Notes under the pieces: model-generated | What the model was told of the DNA's origin: nothing | Seen by the model: only the letters and a program-made list of their open reading frames with translations | Database searches by the model: none | Part shown: one piece after another, positions 27,932 through 36,196 of the stretch | Position numbering within the stretch: the first letter of the stretch is position 1 | Layout: each line of letters begins with the position of its first letter | Made by a program: the position numbers and the translations under genes | Assembly (NCBI GenBank): GCA_963815475.1 | Contig: CAWFHD010000003.1 | Location: 5,084,001-5,148,000 of the forward strand | DNA: 64,000 nucleotides | DNA from: Sulfopaludibacter sp963815475 | Lineage (GTDB): Bacteria; Acidobacteriota; Terriglobia; Bryobacterales; Bryobacteraceae | Reading direction: 5' to 3'

Positions 27932-27945
27932 CGAGAACTCCCATC

Positions 27946-27978
27946 GATAAGTACTAGTTGTACCATGCGATACTTATC
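27946..27978. promoter_or_regulatory. Inverted repeat upstream of the Ig-repeat gene
   Basis: Perfect 8-base arms GATAAGTA (27946-27953) and TACTTATC (27971-27978) are separated by 17 bases. They begin 15 bases upstream of the surface-protein start codon, inside the 298-base region between two divergent surface-protein genes. This is a candidate operator or 5' leader hairpin. No known regulator motif is recognised. Confidence 0.3.
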
Positions 27979-28229
27979 TCAGCGCTAGTTATCTTTTGGG
28001 GGGTAGCGGTCCGGCAAAGCGACGAAAAAAACTCCCATCGTGTTTTCACGCGGTTCGGGAAAAGGCGATCAAGTTTGCCGATCTGGCGATCGAACTGGGA
28101 CCGGGGGCGGGCAACGGGCGGTATTTGAGGGCTCGGATGTCGCCGCTAGCGGAGGGAGATAATTAGGCCCCTTGACTAGCACATTCGGAGGATTGCTTAC
28201 CCGATACTCCTCTGGTACCTTGCACATTG

Positions 28230-30596
28230 ATGAAGTGCGTTTATACGGCGGTACTTGCCATTTCCGTTTGGCTGCCCTGCCAATCTCCAATGTTTGGACA
28301 AGGCTCGGGCCTATCCATATCCCCAACGGGCGCGGGCTATCAGCTCGTTAACCAGACGTTCGTCTCGCGGTCGCAGTCTTATTACACATATCAGGCGATT
28401 CTGGTGAACAATGGAGTGGCGGTTCCGAGCGTCACGGCTACGGTGACCAGCCTGAGTCCGGCTATTGGGGTGGTCGCCGGTCAGGGCACGGTGCATTTCT
28501 CTCCAGTACCGGCCCACAGCTCCGTGGTTAGCACCGACACCTTCACGATCCTGGTGAACGGCCTGTTCGACCCGTCTCAACTTGTCTGGTCGTTTAACAG
28601 CCCGGTTGCCAATCCCGGACTCAATCAGACGGTTGCGGTCCTCAGCGTCGTGACCCTCAATGGCGGGAACTCGACAGATCCGGGCGGCATCGGCCCGCTC
28701 ACTTACAGATGGTCGATTCAGTCGGCGCCGGGGGGGTCGACCGCCACGCTCTCAAATGCCAACAGCATGATAGCGACGTTCACTCCGGATATGATCGGAA
28801 CCTACGTCATAGCTCTCACTGTCAGCAATGGCTCGCAGACGGATACGAACACTGCAACCATCAGTACGACCGACGCTCCTCCGACGGCCAATGCCGGCAG
28901 CAGTCAGACGGTGGCGGTGGGAGCCACGGTCACACTGAATGGGACCCAGTCCTTCGACGTGAATAACCAGCCGTTGAGCTATACATGGTCGCTGATCAGC
29001 ATTCCACCAGGTAGCACCGCTGTCCTCTTCGGCCGTCGGTCGCCCACCGCAACGTTCTTCGTGGACAAGCCCGGTTCGTACATCGCAGGGCTGGTGGTGA
29101 ATGACGGCACGTTGAATAGTCCGCTAGCTACGGTTACGATCTCGACTGGTAACACAGCGCCCGTTGCAGTAGCCACGGCCACGCCCCAGAACGTTGCCAT
29201 CAACGGCGTCGTGCAACTGGATGGGTCAAAGTCGACGGATGTCGACGGCAATCCCCTGACATTCTCCTGGAGCTTAAATACTACCCAGGCGCCGCAAAGC
29301 AACGCCAAGCTCAGCAATTCGAACATGGTGAACCCGACGTTTACCGCCGATGTCGCGGGCACTTATGTCGTGCAGCTGATAGTTTTCGATGGAACTGTTA
29401 GCAGTCAGCCGGTCACCGCGGTCGTGACAACGAACGCCGTGCCTGCACCCACCGCCAACGCTGGTTCCGATCAGAAGGTTGCGATTGGGGCGCTAGTTCA
29501 ACTCCAGGGCTCCGGAACGGATCCGCAGAACCGGCCTCTTTCCTATACGTGGTCGTTACCGACCGTTCCAACGGGAAGCAGAGCCGTGTTGTCTGCAACC
29601 AATATCCCGAACCCGACATTCACAGCCGACTTGGCTGGAACCTACTCGGCAAAATTGGTGGTCAACAACGGGTTAGTCTCCAGCAATCCCGCGTTCGTTA
29701 CCGTCACCAGCAACTCGGTTGCCCCAGTGGCGGTTCCCACAACCAGCACACCGAGTATCCCCGTGGGATCTGTCGCCTCATTGAACGGAATGGCCTCATT
29801 CGATCCGGACGGTGACCCCATCACGGGATACAACTGGTCGCTAACCGTTCCTAGTGGAAGCGCCGCCGCGCTTTCGAGGCCGAATGGGTCATCCCCCACT
29901 TTCGTGCCGGATGTAGCCGGGACATATGTGGCGCAACTGATCGTCACAGACAAATTCGGAAGTAGCAGTCCTGCCACCGTTTCGATCTCGGCCGGGCAGA
30001 TGACGATTACGATGACGCCAAATCCGTTGATCCTGACTACTCAGTCCAGCGCGCTGACCATCACCTTTAGTCCCGCAACCGTTATCCCTACCAGCGTCAC
30101 GTTGAGCGGCTATGATCCTTCAGTGATATCGCTGTCTCCGAACCCGATTGCGGTCCCGGCGAACTCAACCGTGGTCAACGTCAACGTCGCGCGGGTGGCC
30201 TCGGGCAGCACCTCCGTAACTGCCAGCACACCGGGCTACCAGTCATCCATGGCCTCGGTCACGGTGACACTTCCGACGATCGCCATCACCATGGATGGCA
30301 ATGTTACGTCGGTCGGATTGAACCAAAGCGTTGGAGCAACCATAACGTTGAGCGCTCCAGCCCCGGCCTTTACCGGCGCGATGGTGAGTCTGGTGGACGT
30401 CGAGGATCACGACTCCGGGAATATTCCGGGATTGGTTACGTTCAGTCCCTCACTGGTTGTGATTCCGCCGGGCGGCACAACCGGCAGGTTCACGATCACC
30501 GGGACGCGAGTAGGTGGTGTGGAAATCCTGCCAAGCGCCGCCGGATTCCCCCGCGCATTCGTGACCGTGTTCGACGTAACCCCGGGCGGGCTGTAG
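28230..30596 (+). CDS. Giant secreted PKD-like repeat surface protein
   Basis: The 788-residue protein has a signal peptide (VYTAVLAISVWLPCQSPMFG). Next is the same N-terminal unit as the divergent gene (YQLVNQTFVSRSQ, VVAGQGTVHFSPVP, DPSQLVWSFN). Five PKD/REJ-like beta-sandwich repeats follow (about 130-590), marked by ANAGSSQTVAVGATVTLNG, LSYTWSL and NPTFTADVAGTYVVQLIV. Two Ig-like units make the C-terminus. Such repeats usually mediate adhesion or polysaccharide contact. No catalytic domain or anchor is visible. ATG 28230 is preferred to the adjoining in-frame TTG 28227; there is no good ribosome-binding site. It is transcribed divergently from the Ig-repeat gene and may be co-regulated with it. 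Confidence 0.82.
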   Translation: MKCVYTAVLAISVWLPCQSPMFGQGSGLSISPTGAGYQLVNQTFVSRSQSYYTYQAILVNNGVAVPSVTATVTSLSPAIGVVAGQGTVHFSPVPAHSSVVSTDTFTILVNGLFDPSQLVWSFNSPVANPGLNQTVAVLSVVTLNGGNSTDPGGIGPLTYRWSIQSAPGGSTATLSNANSMIATFTPDMIGTYVIALTVSNGSQTDTNTATISTTDAPPTANAGSSQTVAVGATVTLNGTQSFDVNNQPLSYTWSLISIPPGSTAVLFGRRSPTATFFVDKPGSYIAGLVVNDGTLNSPLATVTISTGNTAPVAVATATPQNVAINGVVQLDGSKSTDVDGNPLTFSWSLNTTQAPQSNAKLSNSNMVNPTFTADVAGTYVVQLIVFDGTVSSQPVTAVVTTNAVPAPTANAGSDQKVAIGALVQLQGSGTDPQNRPLSYTWSLPTVPTGSRAVLSATNIPNPTFTADLAGTYSAKLVVNNGLVSSNPAFVTVTSNSVAPVAVPTTSTPSIPVGSVASLNGMASFDPDGDPITGYNWSLTVPSGSAAALSRPNGSSPTFVPDVAGTYVAQLIVTDKFGSSSPATVSISAGQMTITMTPNPLILTTQSSALTITFSPATVIPTSVTLSGYDPSVISLSPNPIAVPANSTVVNVNVARVASGSTSVTASTPGYQSSMASVTVTLPTIAITMDGNVTSVGLNQSVGATITLSAPAPAFTGAMVSLVDVEDHDSGNIPGLVTFSPSLVVIPPGGTTGRFTITGTRVGGVEILPSAAGFPRAFVTVFDVTPGGL

Positions 30597-30779
30597 GCTA
30601 CTTCGGCCGGGGGAAGGGGTCGAAGTATGCGGCGCTCCCTCGGATGCGGCGCTCCATGACCTGTATGATGGAGGCGCGGATGTTCTAGCGTTTGGGATAA
30701 GCATCATCGTTGTCCCGCCGCGGCGCCTTGATGTCAAAACCCGGCGGCAAGTTCTCGTTGGCTGGAGGTAGCTTTGGCC

Positions 30780-31951
30780 TCAAATCACCTCCAGGATTAG
30801 GCATTTCAGATAAAGGGTTTCGGGGACGGTGAGCAGGATGGGATGGTCCTGGCTCTGGGTGCGGCGCTCCAGCACTCGCAGGGTGCGGCCGGCATCGAGC
30901 GAGGCTTGGGCCACCAGTTCCAGGAGAGCCGATTCGCTCATGTGATGAGAGCAGGAACAGGTGACCAGAATTCCTCCCGGACCCAACAGACGGAGGGCTC
31001 GGAGGTTGATTTCTTTATAGCCCGTGGTGGCCGCTTCGACGTTCTTGCGGGATTTGGTGAAGGCCGGCGGGTCGAGGACTACGAGGTCGAAATGGCGGCG
31101 TTCGGCGGCATAGCGTGAGAGCAGTTCGAAGACGTCCGCTTCGTGAAAGTTGATGTTGGCGATTTGGTTGGCGTGGGAGTTGGCCCGGGCGGCGGCGATG
31201 GCGGAGGCTGAACTGTCGACCGCTTCGACCGATTCGCACTTGCCTGCGAGGTGGAGGGCGAAGCCTCCCGTGGACGTGAAGCAGTCGAGAGCCTTGCCTC
31301 CTTTTGCGTAACTGGCAGCGGCGAGGTAGTTCTCTCGTTGGTCTAAGAAGATTCCGGTTTTTTGTCCGTGGAGGAGATCGGCTCTCAGGTTCAGGCCGTT
31401 CATTTTTAACACCGCCGGTGGCACTGACTCGGCGCAGGCCCCACCACCTTCGGCCCCACTAACGGCAGATTCTCTTTGGCTCGGATGGGGGCTTCGTTTC
31501 TTAGGACTATGGCTTTCGGCTGGAAGATTTCCTGGAGGCAGGAGATGATTTCGTCTTTGGCGGCGTCCATTCCCTGATCCAGCGTTTGCAGGACCAGGCA
31601 ATCGGCGTAGCGGTCGACGATCAGAGCGGGGAGGAGGTCTGCTTCTCCGTGGACTACGCGATAGGCGTCGGTGTTGTGGACGACCAGTTTGCGGTGGGCT
31701 TCGGCGGCTTCGATGCGGCGAAGGTAAAAGTCACGACTGATCTCTTCGACCTGGCGCGACAGCAGGCGGAGGGCGATTTGGGACGCGGCGCTATAGTGCG
31801 CGACTCCCAGGGGACGGCCTTTTGGATCGATGACTTTTACGGCCGCTCCAGGCTGTGTCTCGCCGGGATCGGTGATGTCGCCGGCGAAAATCCATGGGTG
31901 ACCGGACGCTACGCGATCGGCCGCCTTGCGATTGACTCGGACGTCGTTCAC
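30780..31951 (-). pseudogene. rlmI: RlmI-like rRNA large-subunit cytosine methyltransferase, frameshifted
   Basis: ATG 31951 opens a PUA-type domain (VRVNRKAADRVASGHPWIFA) and the linker domain up to about 31430. The reading then jumps one frame and continues as PPAVLKMNGLNLRADLLHG and QKTGIFLDQRENY. The SAM-binding part (ALDCFTSTGGFALHLAG), LVVLDPPAFTKSRK and the catalytic CSCSHHMS follow to 30780. Together this matches the ~390-residue RlmI family, which makes m5C in 23S rRNA. A single indel near 31425 splits it. All motifs either side are intact, so a recent mutation or consensus error is more likely than old decay. Its ATG overlaps the htpX stop (ATGA), indicating a shared transcript. Confidence 0.8.
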
Positions 31952-32799
31952 CTCATTTCCTGCAGACGGGCGATCCGGTCCTCCGTGGAGGGGTGCGTGG
32001 AGAAGAGCCGCATCAGGCTCTTGCCGGTGAACGGTTTGATGATGAAGAGGTGCGCGGTCGACGGGGTGGCATCCATGGGGATGCGCTTCGACCAGGTGTC
32101 GAGCTTCTGCAAACCGTTAATTAGAGGATAGGGGGAGCCGACGTATTTGGCCGAAGCGGCGTCGGCGTCGTATTCGCGCGAACGGGAGATGGCCATCTGG
32201 ATGAGCCCGGCCGCGATGGGCGCGAGGATCATCATAGCGATGGCGGCCACGGCGCTGCCTCCGCCGCGTTCGTCTTCGTCGCGCGAGCCTCCGAACCAGA
32301 AGGCCATTCGCGCCAGGAAGGTGATGGCGGCGGCGAGAGTTGCGGCCACCGAGCTGATCAGGATGTCGCGATGCAGCACGTGGCCGAGTTCATGGGCCAC
32401 GACGCCTTCGATTTCGTTGTCGTTCATGATCTGCAGAATACCGGCAGTGAAGGCGACGGAGGCGTGCTTGGGATTACGCCCCGTGGCGAAGGCGTTGGGC
32501 GATTCGTCCGGGATTAAGTACAGCTTGGGCATGGGCAGATTCATGCGCTGCGCAAGATTGCGAACGATAGGCGCGACGCGCCGGTAAACCTCGGGGTTCT
32601 CGGTTTCGCTCACGGGCTGGGATGAGTACATGGCCAGCGCGATCTTATCGGAGAAAAAGTAACTGCCAAAATTCATGACTACGGCGATGGCGAGGCCGAT
32701 GTAGAGGCCGTTGTGGCCGCCCAGGGCCTCACCGCCGACCAGCAAAACGCCACTGAGCAGGCCGAGTAAGAGAGCAGTCTTGAGCGTGTTGAAGGACAT
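31948..32799 (-). CDS. htpX: HtpX-like membrane zinc metalloprotease (M48)
   Basis: This is an inner-membrane protease of about 283 residues. Two N-terminal hydrophobic helices (LLLGLLSGVLLVGGEAL and GLYIGLAIAVVMNFGSYFF) precede the cytoplasmic M48 domain. The zinc motif is HELGH in EGVVAHELGHVLHRD, with the third ligand in SREYDADAASA. Another helix pair lies between them. HtpX degrades misfolded membrane proteins alongside FtsH. ATG 32799 is chosen because TGAGGTT sits 7-8 bases upstream; an in-frame ATG lies at 32814. Length (about 285) is normal. It sits in a block with clpB and hsp20 on the same strand, consistent with a stress-response role. Confidence 0.88.
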   Translation of the reverse strand: MSFNTLKTALLLGLLSGVLLVGGEALGGHNGLYIGLAIAVVMNFGSYFFSDKIALAMYSSQPVSETENPEVYRRVAPIVRNLAQRMNLPMPKLYLIPDESPNAFATGRNPKHASVAFTAGILQIMNDNEIEGVVAHELGHVLHRDILISSVAATLAAAITFLARMAFWFGGSRDEDERGGGSAVAAIAMMILAPIAAGLIQMAISRSREYDADAASAKYVGSPYPLINGLQKLDTWSKRIPMDATPSTAHLFIIKPFTGKSLMRLFSTHPSTEDRIARLQEMR

Positions 32800-32817
32800 A
32801 AAGGCAAACCTCATTTA

Positions 32818-32852
32818 GCCGCAGATGAACGCAGATGAACGCAGATAGAACC
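32818..32852. repeat. Short direct repeats, GCAGATGAAC type
   Basis: Three tandem copies of a ~10-base unit (gcagatgaac, gcagatgaac, gcagatagaa) lie between clpB and htpX. They resemble the dispersed intergenic repeats common in acidobacteria and are related to the 'cgcggatgaacac' copies near 37.9 and 38.3 kb. No coding potential. Confidence 0.5.
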
Positions 32853-32897
32853 AAAAGCTCTGGCTGACGTTAATCCGCGTTCCACTGCGGCCATAAA

Positions 32898-35528
32898 TTA
32901 CGCTTCTACCGGGATCAGTTTGGTGAATTGCAGCTCCCCTCCCTGGGGCGCTACGTCCACCATGATTGTGTCACCTTCGATGAAGTCGGCGTTGATCAGC
33001 TTCAGGGCCAAGGGGTCCTGGATCAGCCGTTGGATGGCCCGCTTCATTGGCCTGGCTCCGAATTGCGGATCGTAGCCTTCGGAAATGACCAGGTCTTTCG
33101 CCGCGGGGGTCAGTTCGAGTTTCACTTTGCGTTCTTTCAGCAGAGCGGCGACGTTGTCCAATTGAATCTTCACGATCTCCGTGAGGTGCTCGCGAGTCAA
33201 CGAGTTAAATACGATGATATCGTCAACCCGGTTGAGGAATTCGGGACGGAACTGTCCGCGCAGCGCCTCGAGGAGGCGTTTGCGCGTGCTGTCGTTCCGC
33301 TCATCCTTGCCGAGCACGGAGAAGCCGATGGAGCTCTTCTCTACGTAGCCAGTGCCGATGTTGGAAGTCATCACGATCACCGTGTTCTTGAAACTGACGG
33401 TGCGGCCCTGTCCGTCGGTAAGGCGGCCATCGTCCAGAATCTGGAGCAGCACGTGGAAGACTTCCGGGTGCGCCTTTTCGATTTCATCGAGCAGGATCAC
33501 CGAGTAAGGCCGGCGGCGCACCTGTTCGGTGAGCTGGCCGCCCTCTTCGTAACCCACGTATCCGGGAGGCGAGCCGAGCATGCGAGCGACTGAGTGCTTC
33601 TCGCCGTACTCGGACATGTCGACGCGGATCATGGCTTTGTCGTCATCGAACAGGTATTGCGCCAGCGCGCGCACCAGTTCCGTTTTACCGACGCCGGTGG
33701 GCCCCAGGAAAATGAAGCTGCCGATGGGGCGGTTGGGATCGCTGAGCCCGGCGCGGTTGCGCAGGATGGCGTTCGAGACCAGGCGGACTGCTTCATCCTG
33801 GCCGACTACGCGCTCCTTGAGGCGCTCCGGCATCTGGACCAGTTTCTGGATCTCGCCTTCGAGCATGCGGGTGACCGGGATGCCGGTCCACTTGGCCACG
33901 ATGCGGGCGATATCGTCTTCGCCGATCTCCTCCTGGAGGAGGGCGCTTTCCTTGATGGATTCGAGGGCTTGTTCGGCTGCCTGAATTTGCTTTTCGATTT
34001 GGGTGAGGCGGCCGTAGCGGATCTGCGCGGCCTTTTCCCAATCGCCGGCGCGGCTGGCCTTTTCCTCTTCTTTACGGAGCGTGTCGAGCTCCTCTTTGAG
34101 CTGGCGCACGTTGGAGATGGCGCTCTTCTCGCGCTCCCACCGCTCTTTGAGAGGCGCGACGACTGCGCGGAGCCGCTCGAGTTCGTCTTCGACGTGGCGC
34201 AGACGTTCGTGCGAGGCTGCATCCTTTTCTTTACTGAGCGCCTGGCGTTCGATCTCGAGGTGGGAGATGCGGCGCTCGGGATTATCGATCTCTATAGGCA
34301 TGGAGCCGATCTGCAGGCGCAGCGCGGAGCCGGCCTCGTCGATCAGGTCGATGGCTTTATCGGGCAGGAAGCGGTCGGCGATGTAGCGCGACGAAAGCAC
34401 GGCGGCCGCGATGATGGCGGAATCCTTAATGCGCACGCCGTGGTGAATTTCGAACTTCTCTTTGAGGCCGCGCAGAATGGCGATGGTGTCATCGATACTG
34501 GGCTCGCCCACGGTGACGGTCTGGAAGCGGCGCGCCAGGGCGGCATCCTTCTCGACGTGCTTCTTATACTCGTTGAGAGTGGTGGCGCCGATACAGCGGA
34601 GTTCGCCACGGGCCAGGGCCGGCTTGAGCAGGTTGGCGGCGTCGATAGCGCCTTCGGCCGAGCCCGCGCCCACGAGGGTGTGCAACTCATCGATGAAGCA
34701 GATGACTTCGCCGGCGGAATCGATCACCTCTTTGACGACGGCTTTGAGGCGGTCTTCGAACTCGCCACGGAACTTGGTGCCGGCGATCATGGAGCCGAGG
34801 TCGATGGCGACAAGGCGCTTGCCCTTGAGCTGATCTGGCACATCGCCGCGATGGATGCGCTGGGCGAGGCCTTCCACGATGGCGGTCTTGCCGACGCCGG
34901 GTTCACCGATGAGCACGGGATTGTTTTTGGTGCGGCGGCTCAACACCTGCATGACGCGGCGAATCTCGTCTTCGCGTCCGATGACGGGGTCGAGCTTGCC
35001 TTGCCTGGCCGATTCGGTGAGGTCGTGGGCGTAGCGCTCCAGGGCCTGATATTTGGATTCGGGGTTCTGGTCGGTTACGCGCTGGGTGCCGCGCACCGAA
35101 ACCAGGGCTTTCAAAATGGTGTCGTGAGAGGCGCCGGAACGGTCGAGCAGTTGGCCGGCGGGGTCGCTGCGATGGTCCGCGATGGAGAGCAGCAGGTGCT
35201 CGGTGGAGACGAATTCGTCTTTAAAGCGGGTGGCCTCATCGAAGGCGCTCTCGAGGACCTGATTCAGGGGTTGGGAGATATACATCCCTGGCTGCATGCC
35301 GCTAGTTTTTGGGAGAGTGTCGAGGAGGCGGCGAGCCTCGGCAACGATGGCGTCGGGGTGGACGCCGCATTTTTCCAGGACGGGACGAACGATACCCTCT
35401 TTTTCTTCCGCGAGGGCGATGAGCAGGTGGAGGGGGAACATCACCTGGCTTTCGCTCTTTTCAGCGATGGCCTGGGTTTGCTGGACTGCTTCCTGCGCTT
35501 TCTGCGTGAGTCGGTCAAGACGGAACAT
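32898..35528 (-). CDS. clpB: ClpB disaggregase chaperone
   Basis: The 876-residue AAA+ disaggregase has the full domain order: Clp N-domain (1-145, DRLTQKAQEAVQQTQ), NBD1 with Walker A GEPGVGKTAI, and the coiled-coil M domain (about 405-520). NBD2 follows with Walker A GPTGVGKTEL, Walker B VILLDEIEKAHP, and sensor residues in VIVMTSNIGT. The C-terminal D2 small domain ends at 32898. With DnaK it extracts proteins from aggregates. ATG 35528 is chosen because GGAGGATTT precedes it, although the frame stays open upstream. The gene is the usual ClpB size. It follows hsp20 on the same strand, and small heat-shock proteins are known to deliver aggregates to ClpB. Confidence 0.97.
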   Translation of the reverse strand: MFRLDRLTQKAQEAVQQTQAIAEKSESQVMFPLHLLIALAEEKEGIVRPVLEKCGVHPDAIVAEARRLLDTLPKTSGMQPGMYISQPLNQVLESAFDEATRFKDEFVSTEHLLLSIADHRSDPAGQLLDRSGASHDTILKALVSVRGTQRVTDQNPESKYQALERYAHDLTESARQGKLDPVIGREDEIRRVMQVLSRRTKNNPVLIGEPGVGKTAIVEGLAQRIHRGDVPDQLKGKRLVAIDLGSMIAGTKFRGEFEDRLKAVVKEVIDSAGEVICFIDELHTLVGAGSAEGAIDAANLLKPALARGELRCIGATTLNEYKKHVEKDAALARRFQTVTVGEPSIDDTIAILRGLKEKFEIHHGVRIKDSAIIAAAVLSSRYIADRFLPDKAIDLIDEAGSALRLQIGSMPIEIDNPERRISHLEIERQALSKEKDAASHERLRHVEDELERLRAVVAPLKERWEREKSAISNVRQLKEELDTLRKEEEKASRAGDWEKAAQIRYGRLTQIEKQIQAAEQALESIKESALLQEEIGEDDIARIVAKWTGIPVTRMLEGEIQKLVQMPERLKERVVGQDEAVRLVSNAILRNRAGLSDPNRPIGSFIFLGPTGVGKTELVRALAQYLFDDDKAMIRVDMSEYGEKHSVARMLGSPPGYVGYEEGGQLTEQVRRRPYSVILLDEIEKAHPEVFHVLLQILDDGRLTDGQGRTVSFKNTVIVMTSNIGTGYVEKSSIGFSVLGKDERNDSTRKRLLEALRGQFRPEFLNRVDDIIVFNSLTREHLTEIVKIQLDNVAALLKERKVKLELTPAAKDLVISEGYDPQFGARPMKRAIQRLIQDPLALKLINADFIEGDTIMVDVAPQGGELQFTKLIPVEA

Positions 35529-35551
35529 TTGAAATCCTCCAATGACAAGAA

Positions 35552-35573
35552 GGGCAGGCCATGCGGCCTGCCC
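35552..35573. repeat. GGGCAGGCC palindrome (REP-like)
   Basis: A perfect 9-base stem, GGGCAGGCC (35552-35560) and GGCCTGCCC (35565-35573), with a 4-base loop, lies just upstream of the clpB ribosome-binding site. It could attenuate hsp20-clpB read-through or simply be an intergenic repeat of the gcctgccc family (see 35651 and 46687). Confidence 0.5.
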
Positions 35574-35580
35574 CCAATTT

Positions 35581-35613
35581 AACAAACACTCTGCACAAAC
35601 AAACACTCTGCAC
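35581..35613. repeat. Tandem duplication of a 16-base unit
   Basis: Two adjacent copies of aacaaacactctgcac (35581-35596 and 35598-35613, one A between) lie in the hsp20-clpB spacer. Function unknown. Confidence 0.6.
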
Positions 35614-35650
35614 AAGCAAGGTCAAAACCGGTCCGAGCTTCGCTCGGATT

Positions 35651-35670
35651 GGCAGGCGAAAGCGCCTGCC
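35651..35670. repeat. GGCAGGCG hairpin (REP-like)
   Basis: The 8-base stem GGCAGGCG/CGCCTGCC with a 4-base loop is followed by CCACC. It lies just downstream of the hsp20 stop on the minus strand, so it may end or protect that transcript. It shares the CGCCTGCCCCACC end with the element at 46.7 kb. Confidence 0.5.
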
Positions 35671-35686
35671 CCACCTCTTAGATGCT

Positions 35687-36109
35687 TTACTGCGTCACTT
35701 CGACTTTGATCTGACGCGGTTTGGCGGCTTCCTTTTTAGGGAGGCTGACGCTAAGCACGCCGTTCTTGAAGCTGGCGGAGATGTGCTCCACGTCGAAGGC
35801 GCTCGGCACGGCGAAGCTGCGGACGAAATTGCCGTAGCTACGCTCGATGCGGTGGTAACCCTTTTGATCTTCCTTCTTTTCGAATTTGCGCTCGCCGGCG
35901 ATGGTCAGGGTCTGGTTTTCGACGCGGACATCGATGTTGTTCTGATCGACATCAGGCAGGTCGGCTTTGAGGACCAACTCGTTTTCGGTTTCATAGATAT
36001 CGACGGCTGGGGACCAAGGGCGATTGGATTGGGGTTCGGAGAGGAAGCGCGAGAAGGCGTCCTCAAAAAGGCGAATGTTGGCTAGCGGATCGAAATGGCT
36101 GAGAGACAT
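35687..36109 (-). CDS. Small heat-shock protein Hsp20
   Basis: This 140-residue alpha-crystallin-domain chaperone has the domain at about 35-130. PAVDIYETENELVLKADLPD starts it, with NQTLTIAGER in the middle. The family-typical Gly-Val-Leu motif is present as NGVLSVSLPK. A short N-terminal arm (DPLANIRLFEDAFSRF) and an IKVEV tail are present. Hsp20 oligomers hold unfolding proteins for ClpB/DnaK. ATG 36109 is preferred since GAGGAG lies about 10 bases upstream; ATG 36127 in frame is the alternative. A near-consensus promoter lies 60 bases upstream. Confidence 0.92.
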   Translation of the reverse strand: MSLSHFDPLANIRLFEDAFSRFLSEPQSNRPWSPAVDIYETENELVLKADLPDVDQNNIDVRVENQTLTIAGERKFEKKEDQKGYHRIERSYGNFVRSFAVPSAFDVEHISASFKNGVLSVSLPKKEAAKPRQIKVEVTQ

Positions 36110-36140
36110 GGTGTTTAAGCTCCTCATAGAATTTGTTGGG

Positions 36141-36154
36141 GGTCGCTTGCGACC
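36141..36154. promoter_or_regulatory. Hairpin in the hsp20 leader
   Basis: GGTCGC-TT-GCGACC is a perfect palindrome that would fall near the 5' end of the hsp20 mRNA, about 30 bases before the start codon. Leader structures of hsp20 genes can be thermosensors, but this hairpin does not obviously mask the GAGGAG site, so a role is speculative. Confidence 0.35.
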
Positions 36155-36167
36155 TCATCCAATTGCA

Positions 36168-36196
36168 ATAATAAAATATGAGTGGTAACTTGTCAA
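36168..36196 (-). promoter_or_regulatory. Sigma70-type promoter of hsp20
   Basis: Read on the minus strand: TTGACA (36191-36196), 17 bases, then TATTAT (36168-36173). The -35 is a perfect consensus and the -10 has one mismatch. The -35 overlaps the stop codon of the upstream ATPase gene. No CIRCE element (TTAGCACTC-N9-GAGTGCTAA) is visible. Confidence 0.65.

Noticed and set aside
28069..28230. Possible gene in the divergent adhesin gap
   Set aside because: Frames are short, lack start signals and codon bias; treated as promoter region.
30685..30787. Minus-strand frame reading LPPANENLPPGFDIK after the rlmI-like gene
   Set aside because: Only about 32 codons with a TTG start; coding-like but too short to claim.
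33594..35582. Long plus-strand open frame opposite clpB
   Set aside because: It is the antisense shadow of a GC-rich conserved gene; the minus strand encodes complete ClpB with all motifs.
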